Positions 1-12,267 are shown, counted from the stretch's first letter. The stretch is DNA of 26,974 nucleotides from Basidiobolus ranarum (GCA_040143965.1 JASJQH010000126.1:1-26974); one strand, 5' to 3'. Numbers and translations: made by a program. Notes: a model not told the origin generated them from the letters alone.

Positions 1-2842
1 CTAGCCGATTTTCTTTCAATAGTGAGCCTCATGAATATATTGAAAATCTTGACGGTACTCAGTTGAAAGGTAGTTCTTCACTAAAGTTGCTGAAATTTAA
101 AAAAACTTGGGGAAGTGGCATATTTCGGCGAAAAGGGAAACAGTCACAAAAGAAAATCAGACCCTCATTAGATCAGGACATCACTAGTGTCCCTAGAACT
201 CAGCAATCTAGGAGGTTTAGTATGGATGAAGCAGCCACCTCAGAGCCTTCCGCAATGATATCAAAGGTATTTCAAGCTCAAATATGTGATTATACGTAAA
301 TGATGCTGATTTTATTTTTAGGCAAGTAGCCTTACTCATATTCCAGGCTATAGCCTACCTGATCGGGAGGCTCTACAAATGGTAACTAATGGTTGTTCCT
401 TAGTAACTTTAATGTCTATTTGAGATCTAATGTACTTTTGTTGTTACTTGATACGATAAAGAAGGCACCGAAGGAGAACACAACTGCCAAGTTGCCAGAT
501 AATCCACAAAATTATGTCCCTGCAAAGGCTTTACCAATTACCACCGAGAATCCTATATCTGGTGTCCCTATAGTAGCAAGCGCGTTCACAACTGCACCTA
601 TTGAAATAGAACTTCCTTCTCATAAATCTATGCATACTCAAAACTTGGATCCCAAGATTGAAAATACTGCTCAAAAATTACATAGTAAACAACCGTCTGA
701 TTCGCCTGACTTAAGGAGGAGTCAAGGTATTCATAAATCACTGATTGTGTGAGTTTATATAATAGTCTGACGTTATTTCTGTTATAGAAAAGGATACAGC
801 TCCGTACTTCCTTGGCGGTCTCCCCATTCAGCCGCATTCACGTCAGCTTAGTTTACCAGACGGTAGGGACTGATTTTTTGAATCTAGTTCATATCAAAAT
901 GATGGCTCACCTCTTTCTGTTTGTAGTGAAAAAATACGTGGCAAGAGAGGAATTAATCCCCAACGAAAACTTAAAGAGTGATTATATATTATGGCCTTTT
1001 ACAACGTCAACAGTTCTAATTTTCTCAATTCGCTAAAGTATCTACTACCAGCTCTGAGCTGATTTCTGGTAAGCTTTATAGGGCATCCACCGGATCTGCT
1101 GCTGTTTAAATGTAACTAACATTCCATTTTTTAGATGGGCCTCAAGATTCCAAGTATTCAAATACAGGTAAGTGTAAACATGGATTTTTCGATCATTTAA
1201 TTATATATCAACACTTCTTGCTTGAGGTGTTGCCCCCGACAATGCTGCAAACCTTGTCAACATAGATGATCTCCCTCCTGGTTTAGCTTCGTTAGTACTG
1301 GAATTCCTTAAATCCCCCACTGACTGGCCTAACGAGTCAGTTGAAAACGTACCAACTGAAGACGCGCCTGGTAAGCTTTCACAGCAGCTTGTTTGATTGA
1401 TAATGATTGGCTCATGGTTTTTATAAGAATCCACGAAACTCGAAGCAGCCCAAAGAAACGAGGTTCCGCCTGTTGTAGAGGAGATCAAGAATGAGGAGAA
1501 TAACCACTCCGACACATCACTTGAGCGATACAATTCTTCCGCTAACGAAGATCAAGGTTCGCCCTTTTTGATCTGATTATCCAATCACTTTTATTAACTT
1601 CATACCAAGAATCCAAATTAGAATACTACGAACTAAACGTTACAGGGAACGTCTCGAAATCCACAGGTTTTTCACCATGTTCAATATGTTATATTTTCAT
1701 GCAGAGAATACTCAAAATAGATTTACCAGTCATACCGCCCACAAAACTGATTGAAATGGTAACCGCCAAAATCAATGTCGCTGCAAAAGAAATAATAGGT
1801 TGGTCAACACTTTTCTACACTCTCTCTCGGTTTACGCTAACCCTCGACTGGCAGCCTTTATCGAAAAATTTGGATGGATCAAATTGTTGATCAATGTAAC
1901 CAACATATAAAATATACCAAAATCAACATTGAGAATTTCGAGGTATGCTCTTATATCTAGTTCGATAACACTATTAGGTCTTTAGGCTAAGACATTCACT
2001 CTTGAATATAGAGAGATTGGAAGAAGAAAATCAACACCATTGAGCAATACATTAATCGTGGTAACAAGACCACCGATGATATCCCATTAAACACCACAGC
2101 CCCCACAGTTTCACCTATTATCCGCCCACGATCTCTATCTTCAGTTAGTTATAAGATCCCCGAGTCGCCCAACCTTTCACCATCAATGGGAAATAGCCAT
2201 TGGAGTTCCTCTTTACGTCTTGGCTCAATATTTCTAGAGAACTGGTCTAAAAGAAAAGTCGTCAAAGACGAATGTCAAACTTTTGAAACCATGTATACCG
2301 ACATGCGTCAAAAGTTGGCTGAAATGGAGAATCGTATCACAAGCGTTAGCTCGGTCCAGAAAAGGTCAGTTACTTAGAAAGGCTCTTGTCTGTATGGGCA
2401 ACAGATATACTAATAGTCTTCGATAGAGCCGGACAGGACATTCACTCCAATTATCAAGAAGTCAAGAAGATAAGCGAGATTATTGATCATCAATATTATC
2501 ATCAGGTATGTTATTGAGAATGAGTTGGTTTAGAACATGTGTTTGGTTGATGCGACTTTTATCTGTAGCTTAAGCTATTGGAGGACCAGATGCAACGCAT
2601 CCTTGATTCAAGAAGTAACAGCTATTTGCAAGAATTCTTCTTTACTATTTTAAGCTATGTGTTGGCTGGTAATATATTAGATATGATTTTTGAGATGGCC
2701 AGCTTTCTAACAATGCTTACATATAGCTACTGGTTACCTGTTTTGGATAATAGCGATCCTCTTCATCATGCTGAAGAGAGTTTTTTCTCTTCCATTTCTA
2801 TCAGCGTCACGCAAACGCAAGATTGAAGCGAAGTCCCATTAA
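1..2842 (+). CDS. Unrecognised coiled-coil protein with C-terminal membrane anchor, 5'-partial, 16 visible exons
   Basis: Exons read as <3-266, 322-381, 462-726, 788-862, 927-977, 1039-1068, 1135-1167, 1227-1370, 1428-1556, 1610-1638, 1705-1802, 1855-1942, 2012-2364, 2427-2505, 2569-2668 and 2727-2842; joined they give one open frame of about 637 residues ending in TAA. The gene enters from the left edge, so the N-terminus is missing. The first two thirds are polar, Ser/Pro/Asn-rich and probably disordered. From about residue 360 the sequence turns helical and charged (around MVTAKINVAAKE, MDQIVDQCNQH, MRQKLAEMENRI, EVKKISEIIDHQ), suggesting coiled coil. Near the C-terminus, a hydrophobic segment (ATGYLFWIIAILFIMLKRV, preceded by FFFTILSYVLA) is followed by about 20 basic residues, like a membrane anchor. 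Donors at 1639 (or 1651) and 1803 are non-consensus and chosen to keep frame, so those joins are the weakest. No family was recognised. It is convergent with the IMPACT gene. Confidence 0.72.
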
Positions 2843-3261
2843 CATGCATGATTGATTCGATTTCCAATGTTTTCTGGTAGAACATGCTCAGCACTTTTAT
2901 TTGTATTATTTCACCTTATCTCCTCTACACCAGCAATAATAACTCGCTCTATTGGCCTCTTTCCCCGTCCTTTAATGATAGGTTCGTTTAGGATAAGATC
3001 ACTTTTGTCTGAATACATATGTATACCTAAATGAGCCACAATTAGCAAATATAAATTCTGCAATTTTCGTAGAGTCACCCACGATACAACGATACCTATG
3101 ATAATATTGTACAGTGGTCTATCGGGTTATTGTGAAACGATTCTCTAAATTGGCGTGTACTCTTGCTAGTGCAGGACAGTGTATTGTTTAGACGATGAAG
3201 AGATTGAAATTTATTACGATGGGTCTATTATAACGTTTGGCATCGTTACCGCAGAATGGAT
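2843..3261. other. Convergent intergenic spacer, no gene seen
   Basis: This is 419 nt between the stop of the 16-exon gene and the stop of the IMPACT gene on the opposite strand. It should hold both 3' untranslated regions and polyadenylation sites. Short open frames here have no family resemblance or partner exon, and I see no repeat or RNA gene. Confidence 0.6.
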
Positions 3262-4292
3262 TTATTTTTTACTTTTTTTCTTGGATTTGGAAGTCTTTTT
3301 CTCAGAAGATTCCTCCTCGATGTAACCACACTGTTCGAGTAAATCTCTAGCACAGTTATTTATATCTTTGAATCGGTCAGCATGCAGTGGAATACCTCCA
3401 TACCATCTACTTACAACAACGAGGACATTCTTGACATCTAGTATCTGCATTAGATGAAGAAGGCGCCTGCCGGCAGCAGTTTCACCATCGTCGTCATTAT
3501 CTACAAAGAACAGAAGATATTTAGCACTTCTGAAGAACACAACAGGTATTTACATGAAGAGAAAAAATTACCTTGGAGCATGATATCACCTTCTTGAAGA
3601 ATTCTATAAGCAGACATATTATGAGTGGCACGGGCAACTTTTTTATCCTGTAAAAGTTTCTGAAACACAGCTCTAACTTCTTCAACATTTTTAACTGTGG
3701 CGACATGAGCTACGAAGACACTCTTGCGATCGATCAGTGGCTCACCCGTAATGATTTCCGGACAATCTACTATCTTATCCGCTTCGACGAATTTTTTATT
3801 ACCTTCTAGCTCCTCCTCCTCTTCTATCTGGTTGTAATCAACTATCATTTGTTCTTTTTCTTCGGGTAGTTCCTGTAACTCTTGCTTCCACAACTCCACT
3901 TTTTCTTTTAAGCGATCCTCTAAAAACTCTTTAGTCCATTCAACCCAAGTAAATACCACCTCACAGTTCTCCCACAAAGAAGAAAGCCCGCTCAAAAGCT
4001 CTTGTAAGGTATCATCATCAACATAAAATTCTTTGGAGGTCAAATGGTCCATGAAGCGAGGATTTCCACGAACAATCTCGAAGAGGGGTGGATCCTGTGA
4101 AGGATAGGTAGGTGGAAAATAAATCCTAATCTTCACCTCTCTTTGCCATTCCTCCTCAACCTGAAGAGGTATCCTGCACAAATAAGAACTCTCGGAGTCC
4201 TTCTCTTTTATAAACAAATCGCCATATATCGAAGACAAGGCTAGTATTTCCTCTTCTTGTTGAGAAATATTCTGGGCAAACTCTTCCTCCAT
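3262..4292 (-). CDS. IMPACT/Yih1 family regulator (RWD domain + Impact domain)
   Basis: Two exons, complement(3262-3500, 3572-4292), with a 71-nt GT...AG intron, encode 319 residues. An N-terminal RWD domain (about residues 8-118, starting QEEEILALSSIYGDLF, with the YPSQDPP turn) is followed by a highly charged helical linker (about 118-170) and the Impact/UPF0029 domain (about 180-295). The latter has the family signatures DDGETAAGRRLLHLM, VVVSRWYGGI and DRFKDINNCARDLL. The tail is Lys-rich. In animals and yeast this family binds Gcn1 and thereby keeps Gcn2 from being activated on starved ribosomes, so a cytosolic role in amino-acid stress control is expected. The usual GP before DRF is HA here. 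The start is the first in-frame Met, just before the RWD domain. It is divergent from the sirtuin gene, with an 875-nt shared upstream region. Confidence 0.93.
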
Positions 4293-5167
4293 AAGTACCT
4301 TACCTCACAGGGATATATAGAATGAGGATAAAGGGAAAATTACAAGAGAATATTATTTTAAGAATCAACTACCCTTATTCGAACAATTCGAGGGATTTTG
4401 TTTTCAACGAAATCAAGTTGTGTACTGGATGGGTCTATGATCACCATTAATAATTGAATGGATTTCAATTTATTGGACTAGACCTTGGATATAAGCTACA
4501 CTTGATAGTCTGTTCACAATATTTTGAAATTTCTTCTCTGGGACGGCTATATTAATGACATGATGATCTTGCCAGCCGTACGATTGCTCCAACTTATTAG
4601 ACACTCTTAAGGTATATGCGCTTGATGATTAACAATAAGGGCTAATTAGAGTGCTGTCAGCATATCCATGGAAGACCGCTTTGCCGTGTGAACAGTTGAA
4701 GTATCTTTAGGGCGTATAAAGAGAAGCACCTTGACATTTCTACACAGAATCCTACCACCTATATATTCAAGTGTACAATAAAAGCGTTCCTTTATGGATG
4801 GGATTTGTTTCTTACCATGAAGAGCTATTTATTCCTTTCTTGGTAGAATTCATAGCATTTCTCTCTTAGGTAGTGCATGAATGATGGCGATAAGGAGATG
4901 TATACCTGTAGATACTAATATCACGATCATGGTTGCTTATTTTATCTGGGGAACGAGGGGTGTTGGGCGCAGTGATAAATTCCCGCAGTCCATCTCGAAA
5001 ATACGATCAAAGTTAGTCACCCAAGGAACGATTTGAAATCCAGCCGTATTTCATTAGAGATCGAGCGCTTTCTATTGGATCTGACCACCATATGAAGAAT
5101 CATTTCCCCAGTCTAATACTAGGCCTAAACAACTTGTCACTGCTCTTGCACTTTCCGTTTATTATAC
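4293..5167. promoter_or_regulatory. Shared upstream region between divergent IMPACT and sirtuin genes
   Basis: This is 875 nt between two divergent start codons, so it must contain the promoters of both genes. I see no coding frame with family resemblance, no RNA gene and no clear repeat. An AT run (gatatatag) about 20-30 nt upstream of the IMPACT start is probably too close to the ATG to be a TATA box. No specific factor site can be supported. Confidence 0.5.
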
Positions 5168-6174
5168 ATGTTCCCAGTTCCCAAGTCGAAGGTGACTACC
5201 GAAGCGTCCAGACTACTCGACTTTATCAAACCAAATGTGGGTCGGCGTCTAATAATAAAAGGGGCTGGTGAGTTAAAACAATTGTTTCCCCCTTCCTCAA
5301 GAATTATTTGATTACGAAAACTTGAATACCCCCTTTCCCTCATTCCTACAATTATCCAACACTTATCGTTCTAAAAGGTGTCAGTACCGATTCGGGTATT
5401 CCGGACTATCGAGGAGTTGAAGGTACTTACGTAAAAAACAAAAACTATAAACCTATATATCACCAACAATTCGTATCCAACCATGCTTCTCGACAACGAT
5501 ACTGGGCACGGTCTTACATTGGATATGCGCAGATGACTCGGGCGAGACCAAACGATATACACAGGTCCCTAACTGAACTAGAGAAGCATGGTATCAGTAA
5601 TGGATTGATTACACAAAATGTGGATGATTTACACAGAGAAGCGGGGACTAAAGAACTATTAGAGTTACATGGAAATATACGAAAAGTGAATTGTATCAAT
5701 TGCCGTAAGATCTACAATAGAGAAGAAGTACAAATGGAGTTATCTCGATTAAATCCAGAGTTTGAAGCAATCTTAAAGAATTTTCAGAGTAGTGGTAGTT
5801 TTCCACAGATGAATCCTGACGGTGATGTAGAGCTTGGTGATTGCTCATATACAAACTTCTGCTATCCGGAATGTAACCACTGTCATGGCGTATTAAAGCC
5901 TTCGGTCGTTTTTTTTGGAGATAATCTGGAGATTGATACAGTTAGAAGAGCGGAATTTATGGAGAAAAACTGTGACGCTATTCTAGTGCTAGGAACCACT
6001 TTATCTACCCTTTCTTCGTTCAGAATCGTCAGAGCAGCCAGAGAGCGCAATGTTCCTGTTGCCATAGTGAATTCAGGCAAGACCCGAGCCGATGATATAG
6101 TCAATTTTAAGTTAGAAATCCCTTGTTTACCAATTATCTCCGAAATAACCACAGCGTTGGTAAATGAAGTTTAA
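5168..6174 (+). CDS. NAD-dependent protein deacylase, class II (SIRT4-like) sirtuin
   Basis: Two exons, 5168-5267 and 5378-6174, with a 110-nt intron, encode 298 residues. The NAD-binding signature GAGVSTDSGIPDYR lies at residues 32-45 and spans the splice junction. TQNVD is at 112-116 and the catalytic His in ELHGN is H131. Zinc ligands are C139/C142 and C199/C202. GVLKPSVVFFGDN and GTTLSTLSSF complete the Rossmann fold. QRYWARSYIGY and NPDGDVELGD are typical of SIRT4-type class II enzymes, which remove acyl groups from lysine using NAD and usually act in mitochondria. The frame is open upstream of the chosen ATG to about 5129 but contains no earlier Met. The N-terminal stretch before the fold is short (about 25 residues) with several basic residues, so mitochondrial import is possible but not shown. 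SIRT5 or a bacterial-like CobB are less likely given the SIRT4-specific segments. Confidence 0.93.
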
Positions 6175-6964
6175 TCTACACTACTTGAAGTAGATCGCAA
6201 TCCTGTGTTCCAAACGTTAAAGTCGCTAGATATACCACCTTCCTGCATGGTTGATTAATATGTAGCGATTTTAAAAACCGTAACTAGTAGAAACACCTCT
6301 GCAACCCTATCGAAATCGAATAAAAATGCATTTGACAAGTTGTGGATCTCACTATTCGGAGTTAACCCAATTGGCTTTAAATATGCAATCATGTTGGCTG
6401 TTTGGATGTATACCCCAAGCACTACGGTATTGGCGTGTAGCGTCTATGTTATCGCTAATAATATGGGATTGTTGAGATATCATGACGAAAGATGAAAAGA
6501 TTATTTTCCGTAGGAAGCCACACCTCCTCGTCATCAACCTGTACAGGATTTTTGATACCAACAGAAGTGCTGCGGCATGGTTTTCTATAGCAACCAAAAG
6601 GATTCATAACGAATATTAATGTATTTGATCCTCCCATCGTTGGCTATAATGAGGTATAGCAAGTGGTCCGATTTACTAAGTAATAATACTTATTCATTGG
6701 GGACTAACGAGACAAGACGTTGATTGCTAGGTTAATTATTCATATGATATAGAGATGAATTTTGTGTAGTAAGAATGATGCTTAAATTATTAACAAAAAT
6801 GACAAGTAAACATTATATCTTTAAGGAAAATGAACAATTAAGCTGAGCACTATACGGACGCATGTTGTAGAGTGCTTAAAGAGATAAGAACTACAATGAT
6901 GCCACCTGGTAAACAAGCTAAATGTCTAGTTACAATGGTTGTATCTCGAAGTTAGACTACCAAT
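6175..6964. other. Convergent intergenic spacer, no gene seen
   Basis: This is 790 nt between the stops of the sirtuin (+) and the RUN-domain gene (-). Overlapping minus-strand frames of 60-80 codons at about 6350-6640 show no domain, no splice partner and no family resemblance. The rest is AT-rich. Nothing further is supported beyond the expected 3' untranslated regions. Confidence 0.55.
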
Positions 6965-8833
6965 CTACCGAGGATTCTGTTGCTGGATACCTCTGGTTAT
7001 ACTTTCCAGTGAATTTAGTCGTATTTGCAATCTGTTCATCTCCTGTGCCATCAGGATTAAAGTCTCATCCTTCTCCACTATATTCTCCTCCAAATTCTTT
7101 AGCTTTAAAAATACACTGGGTTCAGGATAATTGATTCCAGTATGCACTCTCTCCAAGCCAGTAGATGTAGTGGTCGCAGTCCTTTGCAACTGTTCTGTGA
7201 TTTTTCTCAAATTCCAGTAAGACTGTTCAAATTGTCTAACTTTATCTGTCTTCTCTTGCAACTCCGTTTCTACTTGATTTAGCTTTTCGTTGTAATTATC
7301 TCCATCATCTGAATCTAGACCCCAGAGAGAGCGCAGAGATCCCTAGATAATATGGTACATCTAAATCTCGTGATAAAATAGTACAGTTCAGAGAAACATA
7401 ATATCATACATGTTTTCGCGGCGGCGATGGCCTGGGGAAACTAAGTCCGGCTTTGTTAAACTCTTTCTATGATTTGAGCATAGGTTAGCATTTTATTTGC
7501 GTTCATGCAGATTCGGAGATGTGAAATTTACCATGGATTTTTGTAATTCGACGTTCTTGGTTTCCAGTTGTTGACATCTTCGTTTTAAAGAGCTGAACTT
7601 TTTCATCAATTCCTCATTATCCTCAGCCAGCTCGCTTGTGGCTTGTTCTTGTGCTGTGTACTTGGCCTAATAATCATACAATCGAATGAATATTCGGGTT
7701 TCACTGTCAAATTGAGTAAAATATTACATTACCTCAAGATCTCTATTGGCAATCTCTAAGTGCTGGTTTCGCTCAATCACCGCCATGTACTCCTCTAATT
7801 CAACCGCTTCATTGACATTGTTTTGTTGTGGTGCTGGAATCGGGAGAGAAACAAGCTGCTCTGAACAGACAGATACAGGAGGTGAGTTAATGAGATCGGG
7901 GGTGGATGGTTCCTCATACTCCATACTTTGGAATGCATAAAATAAACGGACTATTAGATTAGGTTCCCTGGGACATATAGCACTTGAAATTTACTTTTCT
8001 CGTTCAGATATCTCATGGATTTCGTTATTCAGCCAACTCACAAAACTCATCACCGTGTCCCCATCCTCCATTTCATTCAATTTCACTAAACTCTTGTCCT
8101 GTAACGAAAACTCGAAACTAACGTAATCTAATGGGGTTAAAGTCTCCGCAAATCCACCGAACTCCGAGTTGGCGACCAGTGCGTGCGGCTCATACCATTC
8201 CCTGTGTATTATTTAGAGAAACTTAATATATCCGGATGTTATAGACTAGGAAGGAATCATTCAATCTTACCTAATCAAATTTTGGTCGTTTAAAAGTATA
8301 GTTAAAGCAGATGAAAGACTCCTATCTCTCAAACTTAGATGTATCCAAGCTCTGGCAGATCCCAAGCCTTTTAAAGTAGTGATGTATTTGACTTTATCCA
8401 CAGTACTCTTCAAAGGACCTAATCTTCCGTATTCAGATTGCTCCATAATAAAATCCCAATAGGATCTAAAGGCCCCCCTAACGTTTCCCTTCAATCGTAA
8501 ACCATATCGCAGAGTTCTATCTATCAAGGAGCACAAACTCAATAGAATAGGGTCCTCTTGAGATATAGCTTTTCCGGTTTCCTCGTAGTTTGAACAAATA
8601 ATAGTCACCAGTACGTTTGTAAAAGATATGACATGCTTACGTAAAGAATTTTGCTCTTTTAAGAAGTTTAGTAGGGTTGAAAAAGTCACCGAGCCAATTC
8701 CAGGAAAGAGATCTTGTCGTTTAAAGTTGTTGCGTATAAGTTCATGGACTTCGGGTTCCGTTGTACGTATAAGACGTAGTATTTCCTTAAATTGCTCTTC
8801 TGTTAACGCCATATTGGTAATTACAGAACTCAA
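6965..8833 (-). CDS. RUN-domain protein with coiled-coil tail (RUFY-like, no FYVE finger)
   Basis: Six exons, complement(6965-7342, 7410-7466, 7532-7666, 7733-7925, 7995-8201, 8271-8833), give 510 residues. Residues about 40-245 form a RUN domain: an early acidic helix, SLIDRTLRYGLRLKGN, a SYWDFIMEQ segment, then GSARAWIHLSLRDRSLSSAL and the FYEP-like motif EWYEPHALVANSEFGG. In animals RUN domains bind small GTPases of the Rab, Rap or Arl8 type and link membranes to motors or tethers. A Pro/Ser-rich stretch (about 260-290) leads into coiled coil from about 300 to the end, interrupted by a short Pro/Arg-rich segment near FPRPSPPRK. There is no cysteine-rich FYVE finger, unlike RUFY proteins; the order RUN then coiled coil also resembles RUNDC3. 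Start is M1; M8 is an alternative. A cytosolic, membrane-trafficking role is inferred from the domain only. Confidence 0.85.
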
Positions 8834-9999
8834 TATTGTATTATTAAAAGAATCTCGGTAGTAAGTGTTGGTTTCGAGTGGAATGCAATATTGAACGAGA
8901 TGTGACTTGTTTGCGAGCTATCGAGAGTAAAAGTTTTAAGTGTTCGGATAGGTTTGAGCGGTTATTTACTACACTATTGTTCTTGTAGCTTAAACTTGCG
9001 AAATAAGAAGCCAGAAATGTTAAGTTGAGCTGGTGATATTTCTGGAATGCGTATCTCCTTTATTTCTATACTGAGGGCTCACGTCCTACTTCAATTGTTA
9101 GCGTTTAGCAACTGAAGCTTCTTGGAATAAGTAGGTAAAATTAGACAAGAAGGTGGTAAAGGATGTACGAAATATCAAAAGAATATTTAGAAGAGTAATA
9201 TCTATATTTTCAAAATAAATACTCGATTTCTAATAAAGATACCAGCTACTTGTCCAAAGAGCCGGTAGCTAGAAAGAGTTGACAAAATTTCGGGATGATT
9301 TCGGCATGAGTGATTCTAATACATACGCTTAGGATTATAGTATAATCCACTCTACAATCTGGTCGATTCTAATACGATACATGTTTGAGATTGGTAAGTG
9401 GATCTGAACCGGAAAAAATCAACTTGTTTTACCAAACAGAGCAACACTAGTTCTCCGCAGAATAGTCATGAAAACTAAATCAAGACCATATCGCTACTCA
9501 AACGGCGTCATAGCTGTGTAGATGGATTGTTACACTTACTAAGATCGAGGCTGTTAAGAAAAGTAGGAAAATTAAGCAATTGATGTTTATCGAATAATAA
9601 GTTCACTTTGCTAGAGGATTTTATCTAATTTTCTCTATTGGTAAAGTCTAAAATGAGTTCCGACATCCAGCTTCATTCAACTCTAATCCTTGCAGTCTAC
9701 CTTTCGTATGTGGTCACTCCGAAAATGGAGAATTCACTGTGAAGCTCAAAGGTTTAGATAGCCATGGGCGGAGTATCTATGGAAATGGGTGTTGGTGATT
9801 ATTATATATTATAAGATTATCCTCCAAATATATCAACAAGGTAGCCTATATCTTCCTTATTTGAAATCCGGCATAGTTGGGTAGGTTCCATCAATTTTTC
9901 CTTCAGTGGTAGCTATTTCTAATATTGCTATTTCATAAACCACCCCTTTAATTAATATCAGTGCTTAGGTTAATAATAATATTGAGCTAAACACGCGAC
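8834..9999. promoter_or_regulatory. Shared upstream region between divergent RUN-domain and CSN1 genes
   Basis: This is 1.17 kb between two divergent start codons and should contain both promoters. It is AT-rich, has no open frame with family resemblance and no recognisable repeat of the LTR family seen downstream. A small imperfect inverted repeat (agctac...gtagct, about 9244-9270) is too short to interpret. Confidence 0.5.
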
Positions 10000-11777
10000 A
10001 TGGAAGAAAGCTTACCTAAACGAATAAAGACCGACAAAGCCCTCGTTCAGCAAGTTAACAATCTTGACTTGGATACTTATCTAGTCAATTATAAAGGTAT
10101 GAATCTATATACGACTTCCGTGTGTTACAGAGAGAAATGAGTCTATTCAATATGTTGCTCCTCAAGAACCAGCATATATAGTGACGTTAAGTTTTCTAAC
10201 CTAATTTCTCCAGGTCACACCCGTTTTGAACGACTATTATTTATAGCCGATAGATGCCCACCCTTACAGGTAGAGGCTTATAAGCAAGCCCTAAAAGAAA
10301 TCCAAGCCAACTCTAGTGATACAAACAAATACCTCGAAACTTTGACGAAACTGAACAAAGTTCTGGTCAACCTAGGTGAAGAGGTATTAGTTCAAGACAC
10401 TGCTTGGATTGAAGCTACCAACAAAAAAAATAAACTCCGTGCAGAGAGATTAGAAGCTGAGCTTAAAAATTACAAAAATAACCTCATTAAAGAGAGTATC
10501 CGGGTAAAAAGAATGTTCCCTTACCTTGACTTTGGTCCTCTTTGAGATATGACTGAAACTGTTCCTGGATTGAGTTAGATGGGCCATAAAGATTTGGGGG
10601 ATTATTTTTACCATTGTGGAGACCTTACTACAGCTTTCAAGTGTTATTCACGTACACGCGATTACTGTACCACTTCCAAACATGTTGTCAATATGTGTAT
10701 GAGTGTTATACAGGTAATTGTAAATTTAGTGATATCACAGTATTGTACATTTGAACAAATTCATTGAACTGGAAAACATGCACTTAGGTTAGCATTGAGA
10801 TGAGAAATTTTAACCATGTTCAAAGCTTTGTGAGCAAAGCAGAGGCATCCCCGGAAACGCAAGAGCAAAGTTTGATTCAAGCTAAACTTCACTGTAGCTC
10901 TGGGCTAGCTTATTTAGACTCAGGTCGTTATAAGATGGCGGCCAAATGTTTCCTTGATACCTCCTTTGAATTAGGATCCAATTATAATGAGGTAACGAAA
11001 TGTTTCTTGATCACCTATGCTATATTGGCTTGACCAGCTAACATGTCTTTTAGATCATTACCCCAAATGACATAGCTGTCTACGGTGGTTTATGTGCATT
11101 GGCGACGTTTGATCGCATGGACCTGAAAACCAAGGTGATCGCTAACACCGAGTTCAAGGAGTTCCTTGAACTTGAGCCGCATATCCGTGAGCTAATCCAC
11201 GGCTTTTACAATTCCAAATATGCCTTATGTCTTGAAATCATGAACAAGTGGAAAGTATGTATTCTTTATGAATATATCGAGAAAACCTAGAACTCAAAAC
11301 CACCTCTTCTGCGTTGTAGAACGACTTTCTTCTAGATATCTATCTACACAATCACGTGGAGATTCTTTACCACCTGATAAAGAAGAAAGCAATGGTTCAA
11401 TACGTTATACCATTTCAATCAGTGAATTTGCATAAAATGGCTGCTTCCTTCTCGACCGATGTAACATCTTTGGAACTGGAAATTGTCTCTCTAATCACAA
11501 ATAATGATATTCAAGCTCGGATCGATAGTCACAATAAGGTAATCGAATCCCCAGGGTAGACTGACTTTTTGTATGAAATGTAACCACTTGATTGCTGATA
11601 TCACTTTTATAGATACTTTATGCTAAACAGGTAGATCAACGCAACCATATATTTCGAAGTGCTCTTACAATGGGACAACGCTACGAAAAAGACACTAGGG
11701 CACTCCTTCTTCGAGTCAAGCTACTTAATGCTGAACTGGTTGTTAATGACAAAGTAAATTACAACCAAGACCAATGA
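10000..11777 (+). CDS. CSN1: COP9 signalosome complex subunit 1
   Basis: Seven exons, 10000-10096, 10214-10503, 10579-10713, 10788-10991, 11054-11254, 11320-11538 and 11613-11777, encode 436 residues. The N-terminal half is a helical-repeat (Rpn7-like) region with the subunit hallmarks [34 protein letters not shown] and [19 protein letters not shown]. The PCI domain follows (about residues 260-400), with VAVYGG-type and LATFDRMDL segments and the diagnostic end [21 protein letters not shown]1 scaffolds the signalosome, which removes Nedd8 from cullin-RING ubiquitin ligases in nucleus and cytosol. The protein is slightly shorter than animal CSN1 (about 490); the C-terminal helix ends soon after [15 protein letters not shown]. 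The last exon is read straight to TGA; an extra intron starting at GTAAAT (11754) with a longer tail cannot be excluded. The start codon follows a short AT-rich leader and gives the expected N-terminal length. Confidence 0.93.
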
Positions 11778-12267
11778 AATTCAATCTTTCAGCATACTTT
11801 TAACTAGTAAATACTCTCGCAAGTGTTGATTTTTCATTGTCCTCATCCAAAAACTCAGTATCACAACAAAATATACCAATACATCGCCATTTGTCTTGTA
11901 ATCTGATAAAAATACTCCAACCTCCAGAGTAAACATTCATTTCATAATAATGTCAGTCAAACAGCTGAAAGATTTCCTAGTTGAGATGTGAACATCAGCA
12001 ACTTTGCACTGGAGTGTTTTCATGTACATTCATTATCTTCCAAGCCAACTGGTGACATCTATCTATTTGTCTTATCATAATAACATTGTCGTGAATGTCA
12101 ATAGAATAGCACTTTCTTGAAAATCCTTAATCCAAGACTATATTGATGGCCACAGGGCTTGCGCTGTTATTTTATTACAGTGATTGTGAGCTGATAGTGG
12201 TGTATTTCAACGGAGCATTTTCCATTTTTATATCTCTATATATATACTGCTAAATTGAGCTCATGTA
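11778..12267. other. Spacer between CSN1 and the LTR cluster, no gene seen
   Basis: This is 490 nt of AT-rich sequence after the CSN1 stop. It should carry the CSN1 3' untranslated region. There is no open frame of note, no match to the LTR units that begin at 12273, and no RNA gene visible by eye. Confidence 0.5.

Noticed and set aside
876-978. An alternative frame reading SYQNDGSPLSVCSEKIRGK
   Set aside because: It is open but cannot be joined in phase to its neighbours. A 64-nt intron at 863-926 followed by the other frame keeps all flanking exons in phase.
1201-1533. Minus-strand frame of 110 codons
   Set aside because: It lies antisense across exons and introns of the 16-exon gene and has no features of its own.
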